The position numbers were made by a program, and so were the translations under genes. The notes below the pieces were generated by a model. That model did no database searches. It saw nothing but the letters and a program-made list of their open reading frames with translations, and was not told the DNA's origin. From contig JBDTMC010000359.1 in the NCBI GenBank assembly GCA_039934475.1, positions 1-8,239 of the forward strand: a stretch of DNA of 8,239 bases, read 5' to 3'. Source of the stretch: JBDTMC01 sp039934475 (GTDB taxonomy: Bacteria; Acidobacteriota; Terriglobia; Bryobacterales; Bryobacteraceae). Below, piece after piece: positions 1-6,569 of this stretch (its first letter is position 1; every line of letters begins with the position of its first letter).

Positions 1-1
1 A

Positions 2-175
2 GACGGCACGGCACAGCAGTTCCGCGACTGCTACGGCCCCACCTGGGGGCGGCAGCTGGCTCGGACGCGGCCGTCGCCCGGCAACCACGAATACCACACC
101 GAGGGTGGCGCGGGCTACTTCGGCTACTTCGGTGCTGCGGCCGGCGAATCGAAGACGGGCTACTACGCCTACGAC
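2..175 (+). pseudogene. Metallophosphoesterase core fragment
   Basis: The 58 codons read DGTAQQFRDCYGPTWGR, then RTRPSPGNHEYHT, then GYFGYFGAAAG and GYYAYD. GNHEY is the Asn-His metal-ligand motif of calcineurin-like metallophosphoesterases, and the flanking blocks are characteristic of the secreted purple-acid-phosphatase-like group, in which YYxYD is usually followed by a LGxWH-type strand. Here that continuation is absent and sortase sequence follows. The later GHxH metal-binding motif needed for a working phosphoesterase is nowhere in this frame, so the fragment cannot be active as seen. The 5' part, including any signal peptide and the first metal-binding motifs, lies outside the window. 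The family call rests on remembered motif patterns. Confidence 0.75.
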
Positions 176-730
176 CAACTAGACCGTGCCACCTACCAAT
201 CGCAGGAGAGCCACGAGTTCGACAGGATGATAGATCGAACGACACCGGCGCTGGCCTCACAGCGGGGCAGCGCGACAGCACGCGGCACGGCACTACGGCC
301 TGTCTCCACGACAGCGGCAACAATTGGACGGCTGTCGGTTCCCCGGTTGAACATGACGGCGATGGTTCGCGAAGGTATCGACCTCCACACGCTGGCGCTG
401 GCAGTTGGCCACATTCCGGGCACGCCACTGCCCGGGGAAACGGGCAATGTGGCGCTGGCGGGACATCGCGATACCTTCTTCCGCGGTCTCAGGAATTTGA
501 AAACCAACGACGAGATACGGTTCGCCACGGTGGATGGCGATTTCACCTATGTCGTCGAGTCGATCTCCATAGTGGAACCGGATGATGTAGGCGTGCTGGC
601 TTCTTCTGCGGCAAGCGTGCTGACACTGGTGACTTGTTACCCGTTTTCATACACCGGCAATGCGCCGAAACGTTTCGTGGCTAGGGCGAGGCAGGTGTCC
701 CCGCTAGCGACGCCCACGATTTTGCAGTAA
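2..730 (+). CDS. Chimeric ORF: metallophosphoesterase fragment fused in frame to a class D-like sortase (5' partial)
   Basis: The frame is open from the window edge to the stop at 728-730, giving 242 visible residues. Residues 1-58 match the core of purple-acid-phosphatase-like metallophosphoesterases (see separate entry). From about residue 60 the protein is a sortase: the stretch LDRATYQSQESHEFD resembles what normally follows the N-terminal membrane helix, followed by a linker and the beta-barrel transpeptidase domain (about 108-232). All three catalytic residues are visible: His155 in LAGHRDT (codon 464-466), Cys212 in TLVTCYPF and Arg224 in KRFVARA. Sortases cut a C-terminal sorting signal and join the protein to an amine acceptor outside the cytoplasmic membrane; no substrate gene is visible here. 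An internal ATG at 227 would give a 167-residue protein with the complete active site but no export signal or anchor, and I see no convincing ribosome binding site for it. The stop lies 33 bases before the response regulator. The sortase assignment is firm; the integrity of the gene is doubtful. Confidence 0.8.
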   Translation, partial: DGTAQQFRDCYGPTWGRQLARTRPSPGNHEYHTEGGAGYFGYFGAAAGESKTGYYAYDQLDRATYQSQESHEFDRMIDRTTPALASQRGSATARGTALRPVSTTAATIGRLSVPRLNMTAMVREGIDLHTLALAVGHIPGTPLPGETGNVALAGHRDTFFRGLRNLKTNDEIRFATVDGDFTYVVESISIVEPDDVGVLASSAASVLTLVTCYPFSYTGNAPKRFVARARQVSPLATPTILQ

Positions 731-756
731 TTCAATGCGGCCGGCGAGGGTTGGCC

Positions 757-772
757 GAGGGGAGTGAGTTTG
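757..772 (+). promoter_or_regulatory. Ribosome binding site with two competing non-ATG starts (GTG 764, TTG 770)
   Basis: A GAGGGGAG purine tract covers 757-764. For GTG at 764 only GAGG (757-760) remains upstream, at a 3-base gap. For TTG at 770, GGAG at 761-764 gives a 5-base gap. Spacing favours TTG, which would shorten the response regulator by two residues without touching the receiver fold. Confidence 0.5.
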
Positions 773-1225
773 ACAACTGATTCTGTTCGGCCGGCACGGA
801 TTGTCGTCATTGAAGACAACCGCGCCGATGTGTTTCTGCTGGAGCGGGCACTGAAGAAGCAAGGTCTGCTGTATGTTCTGATCCATCTCATTGACGGCAA
901 AAGCGCACTCGACTACATTCATCGGCGAGGAAAGTATGCCAACGCCGAAACCCCGGACCTCATCCTCACAGACTTAAGCCTTGCCAAATACAGCGGAGAA
1001 GACATCTTTCGAGAGGCAAGGGCGGAGAAGCACCTGGACGGAGTACCTGTGTGCGCGTGGAGCTCTTCGCAGTCCCCACAGGATCATCTGCGGTTAACGG
1101 AGCTCGGCGTAACCCGCTTTATCACCAAGCCAGCCGGACTCGATCGATTCATGGAGATCGGCGGGGTGATCAAGGAGATCCTCGGTAGCACCCAACCTGC
1201 CGGCACTGCCCGGATCGAATGTTGA
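764..1225 (+). CDS. Single-domain response regulator, Rcp1/CheY type
   Basis: This 153-residue protein is one receiver domain with no output domain. The acidic pocket is E17-D18 (VIEDN), the phospho-acceptor is Asp70 (LILTDLSL), Ser100 occupies the conserved Ser/Thr switch position, and Lys122 lies in the FITKP motif. The VIEDNRADVFLLERAL opening is typical of Rcp1-like regulators that partner kinases with an HDLQEPL-type H box, which is exactly the type encoded just downstream. I infer that it accepts phosphate from the CheB-CheR kinase, the small kinase, or both, and passes the signal by protein contact. Start choice is uncertain: GTG at 764 sits almost on top of the purine-rich GAGGGGAG at 757-764, while TTG at 770 in the same frame has GGAG (761-764) at a 5-base gap and may be the true start. 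The C-terminal ~13 residues are a non-conserved tail. The next gene begins 37 bases later. Confidence 0.9.
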   Translation: MSLTTDSVRPARIVVIEDNRADVFLLERALKKQGLLYVLIHLIDGKSALDYIHRRGKYANAETPDLILTDLSLAKYSGEDIFREARAEKHLDGVPVCAWSSSQSPQDHLRLTELGVTRFITKPAGLDRFMEIGGVIKEILGSTQPAGTARIEC

Positions 1226-1262
1226 CTTGCGAAACGAGTGATGTCGTGGGAAGCGGTGGTGC

Positions 1263-4200
1263 TTGCCAAAAAAGAATGTAAGCGGCCGGTCTCCGCGGGT
1301 GACGGTTCCCTCCAGTTCGCCTCTCCTGCCGGCGCCTGAGATGGATCGGCAGGAAAGCGAGATAGCACTCTCAGGCATTGTCGGGGTTGGCGCCTCCGCC
1401 GGCGGCTTGGAAGCCTTCACAGAGCTACTACGAAAATTGCCGGACGATACCGCCATGGCCTTCGTGTTCATCCAACATCTGGATCCGAAGCAAACCAGCC
1501 ATCTTGTGGAGATCCTCGCCAAGATATGTCGCATGCCGGTTTCTGAGGTGAGGGAAGACACTCGCGCCGAGGCAAATCACGTTTATGTGAATGCTCCCCA
1601 GTTCAACATGGGAATTTCCGACGGCATCCTTCATGCCACGCCGCGTCAGCCCGGCCCTAAGAACTTCCCCATCAATGAGTTCTTCAGCGCCCTTGCAGAA
1701 GACCAGGGGAACAGGGCATCGGGCGTTGTCTTATCGGGAATCGCTTCAGATGGAACGATTGGCCTTCAGGCGATTAAGGCGGCCGGCGGCAGTACTTTCG
1801 CCCAGGAGAAGCTGACGGCGAAGTTCGATGGAATGCCGGCCAGCGCCATCGGCTCGGGTGCTGTGGATTCTGTGCTAACGCCAGCGGGGATTGCGCGCCA
1901 ACTGGTAGTGATCGGGCATTCGCGCCAACGCACGGCGAAAACAGATGCTGTCTCCCCAGAGGCAGATACAGAGTTGGTGAGGATATTCCGGCGGCTGCGT
2001 ATCGCTACTGGCGTCGATTTCTCATACTACAAGCAGAGCACCATCCAGCGTCGAATCGATCGCCGCATGGCGTTGCGCGGCTTCAGAGATCTGGAGGCAT
2101 ACCGCCGGGATCTGGAGAAGAATAACGATGAAGCCAATGCCTTGTGTGAGGCATGCTTTATCACGGTCACCTCGTTTTTCCGCAAGCCGTCGGTTTTCGA
2201 AGAACTGAAATCGACGGTAATTCCCGCCATCACCGGTGGCCGAGAACCGGACGATCCGCTACGGATCTGGGTGCCTGGATGTTCGTCGGGCGAAGAAGCG
2301 TACTCCATCGCAATTTGCGTTCTGGAACACCTGGAAGCGACCGGCCAGATCTTCTTGTTCAAAGTCTTCGCCAGCGACACCTGTGAAGGGGCGCTTGAAA
2401 AGGCCCGCGCCGGAGTCTACTCGGACGCATCAATGGCGCACATGTCTCCGCAGAGACTGGCGAAGTTCTTCATTAAGACTGACCGCGGGTACCTGGTTTC
2501 GAAGGCATTGCGCGACAGTTGCATCTTCGCAAAGCACAATGTGGCGGCTGACCCGCCTTTTTCCAAACTCGATTTGATCAGTTGCTGTAACTTACTGATC
2601 TATCTGGGACCCGTCTTGCAGGATAGGGTGCTGTCTATTTTCCAATACGCGCTGAAGCCGGACGGATTTCTGTTGCTCGGTCCGTCTGAGAGCGCAAGTT
2701 CCCGCCCCGACCTGTTTCGTCAAGTGGACAAGGCGTGCAAAATCTATTCTCCACGCCCGGTGGTTAATGGAACGGCGCCATACGTGGGGGAAAGGCGACG
2801 TGCCACCGACCGGCCGGAACCGGGTGCGGCTGCAGTGGAACACCCATCCGCTCTGGGGAACTTGAAGCGGGAAGCCGATCGGATGCTGCTCGCTGAGTAT
2901 GCGCCGGCAGGGGTCATCATCAATGATGAAATGAACATCGTGGAAGTTCGGGGACGTACGTCTGCTTACCTCGAACTGTCGCCCGGTAACCCGAGCAATA
3001 ACCTGTTGAAGATGGCACGGGAAGGCTTAATCGCCGGTCTTGGCCAAGCCCTGCGAGCCGCCAGATTGACCAACGCCCCTGCCTGCGAACAGGGCTTCCG
3101 GATGGATGGCCAGCAGATGATGGGGGTCGCGATCAGGGTGATGCCCCTGATCGGTTCGTCGTCTGTAGAGAATCGATATTTCCTGGTGACGTTCGAGGAT
3201 CTGGTGCTCGTCCGCGAGGAAGCAGAAGAACATGACGTGAAGGCAGGCGGCAACAATGTCAGCGCCAGGCTGCGGGACGAACTGGGTGCCACCAAAGAGT
3301 ATCTGCGATCGATTGTGGACGATAAAGCGATTGCGCTCGACGACTTGCGGTCGGCCAACGAGGAAGCTCAAGCTGCCAACGAGGAGTTGCAGACTTCGCA
3401 AGAGGAACTCGAATCCTCCAATGAAGAACTGAATACTCTCAATGAGAGCCTAAAGCTGAGCATTTTAGAGGTGAACGAGGTCAATAGGGATCTGACCAAC
3501 CTTCTGGAGAGCATCAGCATACCGCTGGTGATGGTGGGGCGAGACCTTCGGGTGAGGCGCTTCACCCGGGCGATGGAGTCGATCTTGAATCTGATACCGT
3601 CCGACGTCGGCCGGTCAATCACCGATCTTCAGCCAAAAGTGGAACTGCCGGATCTGCGGCCTCTGCTGCTGGCTGCGATGGAAGGAGGCGATAGAAAGCC
3701 GCGCGAGATCCGCGACGCTCATGGCCACTGGTTTTCGATGCACATTCTCCCCTCGCTGGGCATGGATGGAAGCATTGACGGAGCGGTGCTGATCTTGACC
3801 GATATCGATGCCTCCAAGCGCGGCCGGGACTTCGCCGAAGCGATTGTGGAAACCGTGCGCGAGCCGCTGGTGATCCTGGACCAAAACCTTAAAGTGCTGA
3901 AAGCGAACAAGGCGTTCTACGCCGCCTATCAGACGGCGCCGGACGAGACTGAGCACCGGGTGATCTACGATCTTGGTAATGGCCAATGGAACATCCCTAA
4001 GCTGCGCGAACTGCTGGAGAATATACTGCCAACGCACGCGATGTTCGAAGGGTTCGAAGTAAAGCACGAATTTCAACAAGTCGGACGTAAAGTGATGTTG
4101 CTGAATGCGCGCGAGATCTTCGATGCCAACGCGCAGACCCCGACAATCCTGCTCGCTATTGAAGACACAACCGAGCGCAAGCAAGCAGAAGAAGCGCTCC

Positions 4201-4913
4201 AAAAGACGAACACCGAATTGCAACATTTTGCCTACGCGCTTACCCATGATCTGCAGGAACCGCTGCGGATGGTGGTTAATTTCACCGATCTGCTGGGACG
4301 CGAATACGCGGGAAAATTGGGTCCGGAAGCAGATAGTTTCATTGCCTACTCCGTCGAAGGAGCGCTACGGATTGAGGCTCTGTTGAAGGCCCTGCTTACC
4401 TATTGGGCCGCTTCAGACCTGGAGCCTACGCTGACTTCGGTCAACTGCGCCACCGTTCTCTCAAAGGCGATAGCGAACCTCCAAATAGCGATCACCGAAA
4501 GTCTTGCCGTGGTTACCTTCGACCCGTTGCCGACAGTAGTGACCGAAGAAGTGATGCTGGTGCAACTCTTTCAGAATCTGCTCTCGAATTCGATTAAGTA
4601 TCGAGCGGAGGAATCGCCATGCATACATATATCGGCGGAGGTGCTGGCCGACGAGTGGGTGTTCTCTGTGCGCGACAATGGAATCGGAATCGATCCCGAG
4701 GACGCATCGCGCGTGTTTGGCATGTTCAAACGCCTACACGGGACGGAAATTCCCGGCACTGGGATAGGACTCGCCTTGTGTAAGAAAGTGGTGGAGCGCC
4801 AGGGCGGTAGGATTTGGGTAGAACCTGGAACCGGGCCGGGCGCGGTCTTCAAGTTTAGCCTTCCCAATCGACACAACCACCTTGGGCGCAGTCCGCAGGT
4901 TGACCATGAATAA
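1263..4913 (+). CDS. CheB-CheR-PAS-PAS-histidine kinase fusion protein
   Basis: This 1216-residue soluble protein has no visible membrane helix. Domains in order: CheB methylesterase (about 37-218) with the full Ser45 (GASAGG), His72 (QHLDP), Asp163 (SDGT) triad and no receiver in front; CheR methyltransferase (about 236-498) with its SAM-binding motif at WVPGCSSGEEAYS; a coiled coil (about 665-745) with the repeated NEELQ/NEEL pattern of this family; PAS 1 (about 747-850); PAS 2 (about 856-972); HisKA with phospho-acceptor His995 (THDLQEPL); and HATPase with N-box Asn1109, G1 box DNGIG at 1138-1142 and a GTGIGLALCKK box. The family joins receptor-type methylation enzymes to a cytosolic sensor kinase; its substrate is largely unknown. 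The CheR motif normally read CRNLLIY is CCNLLIY here (Cys442). The start is TTG at 1263, with GGGAAG (1248-1253) 9 bases upstream; ATG at 1341 also keeps CheB intact. It probably forms one operon with its neighbours. Confidence 0.92.
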   Translation: MPKKNVSGRSPRVTVPSSSPLLPAPEMDRQESEIALSGIVGVGASAGGLEAFTELLRKLPDDTAMAFVFIQHLDPKQTSHLVEILAKICRMPVSEVREDTRAEANHVYVNAPQFNMGISDGILHATPRQPGPKNFPINEFFSALAEDQGNRASGVVLSGIASDGTIGLQAIKAAGGSTFAQEKLTAKFDGMPASAIGSGAVDSVLTPAGIARQLVVIGHSRQRTAKTDAVSPEADTELVRIFRRLRIATGVDFSYYKQSTIQRRIDRRMALRGFRDLEAYRRDLEKNNDEANALCEACFITVTSFFRKPSVFEELKSTVIPAITGGREPDDPLRIWVPGCSSGEEAYSIAICVLEHLEATGQIFLFKVFASDTCEGALEKARAGVYSDASMAHMSPQRLAKFFIKTDRGYLVSKALRDSCIFAKHNVAADPPFSKLDLISCCNLLIYLGPVLQDRVLSIFQYALKPDGFLLLGPSESASSRPDLFRQVDKACKIYSPRPVVNGTAPYVGERRRATDRPEPGAAAVEHPSALGNLKREADRMLLAEYAPAGVIINDEMNIVEVRGRTSAYLELSPGNPSNNLLKMAREGLIAGLGQALRAARLTNAPACEQGFRMDGQQMMGVAIRVMPLIGSSSVENRYFLVTFEDLVLVREEAEEHDVKAGGNNVSARLRDELGATKEYLRSIVDDKAIALDDLRSANEEAQAANEELQTSQEELESSNEELNTLNESLKLSILEVNEVNRDLTNLLESISIPLVMVGRDLRVRRFTRAMESILNLIPSDVGRSITDLQPKVELPDLRPLLLAAMEGGDRKPREIRDAHGHWFSMHILPSLGMDGSIDGAVLILTDIDASKRGRDFAEAIVETVREPLVILDQNLKVLKANKAFYAAYQTAPDETEHRVIYDLGNGQWNIPKLRELLENILPTHAMFEGFEVKHEFQQVGRKVMLLNAREIFDANAQTPTILLAIEDTTERKQAEEALQKTNTELQHFAYALTHDLQEPLRMVVNFTDLLGREYAGKLGPEADSFIAYSVEGALRIEALLKALLTYWAASDLEPTLTSVNCATVLSKAIANLQIAITESLAVVTFDPLPTVVTEEVMLVQLFQNLLSNSIKYRAEESPCIHISAEVLADEWVFSVRDNGIGIDPEDASRVFGMFKRLHGTEIPGTGIGLALCKKVVERQGGRIWVEPGTGPGAVFKFSLPNRHNHLGRSPQVDHE
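4906..4913 (+). promoter_or_regulatory. Stop/start overlap coupling the two kinase genes
   Basis: The eight bases ATGAATAA hold the ATG of the small kinase (4906-4908) and the TAA of the large kinase (4911-4913) in different frames. A weak GCAGG (4895-4899) precedes the ATG by 6 bases. This suggests that translation of the second kinase is coupled to the first and that both are made in a fixed ratio. Confidence 0.7.
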
Positions 4914-5634
4914 TGAGATCGAAACCGAGCGATGCGTGGAACTCCAGCGGCAGTTGGATCGGGCGAACCAATCCTTTGCCGACTTCGTGTGTCGTGCGGC
5001 CCACGACATGCGCGAGTGCCTGCGGCAGGTCGACTCGTTTAGTCAATTGATGGCCGAGTCCTTTAGCGGGGACCTTGAATCGGAGAACGGGGTGTATCTG
5101 AGGCAGATCCGTCAAGGCGTGATTGACCTTCAATCACTGCTTACGGGAATGGTGGACTACTGGTCTACTGGTATGGATAGGCCGCAGACATCGCCCGTTG
5201 ACATGGAGGGCATTGTCAGTCAGGCACTCCTCTACTGTGAGCATCAGATCTCAGACCGCAACGCCATCGTGACTCATGATCCCTTACCCATCGTGACAGG
5301 GGATTTCGAAGTGCTGACGAGAGTGCTGCACCACCTCATCCGCAATGGAATCGAATACTCTGGCGCAGCAGTTCCACGGATTCATGTCTCGTCGCAGAAA
5401 GTCGGGTCGGAGTGGGTCTTTTCCGTAACGGACAATGGTCCGGGTATCGAGCCCGAATTTCACGGTCACTTATTCCACGCGTTCAAGAGACTGCACGGGA
5501 AAGAGTATCCCGGGAATGGTCTTGGTCTCGCGTTCTGCAAGAAAACCATTGAATGGATGGGCGGCAGAATGTGGTTGGAAATCCCTCGCGGCGCCGGATC
5601 TACCTTTTGCTTCACTGTCGCTGCTGTTGAGTAA
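4906..5634 (+). CDS. Short soluble histidine kinase (HisKA-HATPase) without sensor domain
   Basis: This 242-residue protein is a dimerisation/phospho-acceptor domain (about 15-90) plus an ATP-binding domain (about 125-240), with no PAS, GAF or membrane segment. Phospho-acceptor His33 lies in AAHDMRECL; the N-box has Asn147 (LIRNGIEY), the G1 box is TDNGPGI (Asp176), and the lid/G2 box is GNGLGLAFCKK. It is clearly related to the kinase end of the upstream fusion: both share HDPLP/FDPLP, EWVFSV, FKRLHG and the GLxFCKK/GLALCKK block in the same order, so a partial duplication followed by divergence is likely. The Pro that normally follows the H-box acidic residue is Cys38 here. Start: ATG 4906, which overlaps the upstream stop; an in-frame TTG at 4882 is less likely. 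Lacking a sensor, it may form heterodimers with the large kinase or act as its phosphatase or signal splitter; these roles are inference. Confidence 0.85.
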   Translation: MNNEIETERCVELQRQLDRANQSFADFVCRAAHDMRECLRQVDSFSQLMAESFSGDLESENGVYLRQIRQGVIDLQSLLTGMVDYWSTGMDRPQTSPVDMEGIVSQALLYCEHQISDRNAIVTHDPLPIVTGDFEVLTRVLHHLIRNGIEYSGAAVPRIHVSSQKVGSEWVFSVTDNGPGIEPEFHGHLFHAFKRLHGKEYPGNGLGLAFCKKTIEWMGGRMWLEIPRGAGSTFCFTVAAVE

Positions 5635-5642
5635 GCTTCGGG

Positions 5643-5681
5643 AAAAAATTCATGGGCATTCCGTTTCGCGGGATGCCCATG
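5643..5681. terminator. Strong hairpin with an A-tract; probable transcription terminator
   Basis: CATGGGCAT (5651-5659) pairs with ATGCCCATG (5673-5681). The stem extends inward by one G-T pair and three more pairs (to 5663/5669), giving 13 pairs around a 5-base loop (5664-5668). It starts 16 bases after the small kinase stop. Six A residues at 5643-5648 lie on the upstream side, so the canonical U-tract would follow the hairpin for minus-strand transcripts. On the plus strand only ACCTTGATT follows, which is a poor U-tract. It may stop transcripts in both directions or simply protect the 3' end of the cassette mRNA. Confidence 0.6.
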
Positions 5682-5794
5682 ACCTTGATTCAGATGTCGA
5701 TCAAGGGAAGCTCACTCGCAATCTGGGAATTCAGTAGCACGTGACTCGCCAAGTTTTGGACCTTCACATGCAAAGCGGGTCGTAGGAGATCGCA

Positions 5795-5902
5795 ATGCAC
5801 AAGCCCGTATGGTCGGGAGGCCTCAGCCACCGATGGAACAGCTTGGCTCGAGTCGGAAGGCTGATCGCGGAGTGGGCGCGCGAACTGGCCCTTCGCACGT
5901 AG
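5795..5902 (+). CDS. Candidate small protein, 35 residues
   Basis: An ATG at 5795 follows AGGAG (5784-5788) with a 6-base gap, the best ribosome binding site in the window. The frame encodes 35 residues, from MHKPVWSGG to ELALRT, and stops at TAG 5900-5902. The peptide is basic, with three Trp and a possible amphipathic helix in its second half (about residues 16-33). I do not recognise it. Support is only the start signal and its place in a region otherwise empty of genes. The stop codon touches the left arm of an inverted repeat. It could be a chance ORF. Confidence 0.3.
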   Translation: MHKPVWSGGLSHRWNSLARVGRLIAEWARELALRT

Positions 5903-5965
5903 TGACTGACACCCACATACGCCGGATCACACCGGATAATCCCTAGGAAGTTGACTGTCAGTCAC
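5902..5965. repeat. Perfect 10-base inverted repeat with a 44-base spacer
   Basis: GTGACTGACA at 5902-5911 is the exact reverse complement of TGTCAGTCAC at 5956-5965. The spacer holds a direct repeat of CCGGAT separated by four bases. The arms do not extend beyond ten bases on either side. It could be the ends of a small non-autonomous mobile or REP-like element, a paired protein-binding site, or the stem of a long-loop RNA structure. No target-site duplication is obvious. Confidence 0.5.
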
Positions 5966-6194
5966 CGCCTATGGATCTGCGCGTCGTCGGCCGGGATTAC
6001 ATTTTGACTCTCGGGACACCATCGCTGGCACAGAAATTCCTATCTATTCGGCCACGGACCCATGCGCGTTTGCGGCATCGGCACTGCCGCTTGGTGGGAA
6101 GGCCTTGGCGTGCCCTCGCGAGGAGGCAGAACTTGCATTTGCATGCGAAGTCTGCCGCGAGCTTCCGGCCCTCGCCGTGCTTAGAGAGGTGATT

Positions 6195-6569
6195 ATGAAG
6201 ACTCGTAACATTTGGTTGTTGCTGTTAGCCACCTTGACTGCGGCAAGCTACATCGGTTGCTCCGCCAGTTCCACAAGAACACCCGATGTCGCCGCGGCAG
6301 TCCGCACATCGCTCGATCAGGCCGGCCTCAAAAATGTCTCGGTAACACAGGACCGGGAGAAGGGCGTTGTGACGCTAGGTGGGCACGTTCCGGCCGATGC
6401 GGACAAGGCGCAGGCCGAAGTAATCGCCAGAACTATTGCCGGAACTCAGGTTGTCGCCAACCAGGTCGCCGTAGTCCCGCCGGGCGTGGAGAGAGAAGCG
6501 AAGCAGATGAATTCCGATCTCGACGATGGCATTCAAAGCAACCTCCATGCTTCTCTATCTAATCAATGA
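6195..6569 (+). CDS. 5' part of the frameshifted BON lipoprotein as it would be translated
   Basis: If the frameshift is real, this 124-residue lipoprotein with one complete BON domain and a short ragged tail (HASLSNQ) is what the cell makes. The signal peptide, Cys22 and BON 1 are intact, so a lipidated single-BON protein could still be exported and stable. The 3' half has ATG codons in its own frame at 6526 and 6547, but neither has a ribosome binding site, so separate translation of BON 2 is unlikely. Confidence 0.6.
   Translation: MKTRNIWLLLLATLTAASYIGCSASSTRTPDVAAAVRTSLDQAGLKNVSVTQDREKGVVTLGGHVPADADKAQAEVIARTIAGTQVVANQVAVVPPGVEREAKQMNSDLDDGIQSNLHASLSNQ

Larger units (their letters stand above)
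5635..6194. other. Intergenic region of about 560 bases between the kinase cassette and the BON lipoprotein
   Basis: No recognised gene lies here. It contains a hairpin next to the kinase stop, a 35-codon small ORF with a good ribosome binding site, and a 10-base inverted repeat, each listed separately. From 5966 to 6194 I see only the ribosome binding site of the next gene, a CCTCGCGAGG palindrome, and open frames that resemble nothing I know. No convincing -35/-10 pair with proper spacing was found: the TTGACT hexamers at 5951 and 6004 have no partner 16-18 bases downstream. Confidence 0.6.

Noticed and set aside
3615..4247. A 210-codon minus-strand open frame inside the kinase fusion
   Set aside because: It is antisense to the PAS domains, has no recognisable motif or ribosome binding site, and is explained by codon use of the sense gene.
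5971..6192. A 73-codon plus-strand ORF in the intergenic region
   Set aside because: It is Arg/His-rich and low in information, lacks a ribosome binding site, and overlaps other equally open frames.
5955..6194. The lipoprotein frame remains open for 80 codons upstream of ATG 6195, suggesting a longer protein
   Set aside because: The signal peptide and lipobox require a start at 6195, which has a good AGAGAGG site. The upstream translation resembles nothing known, and a longer N-terminus would bury the signal peptide.
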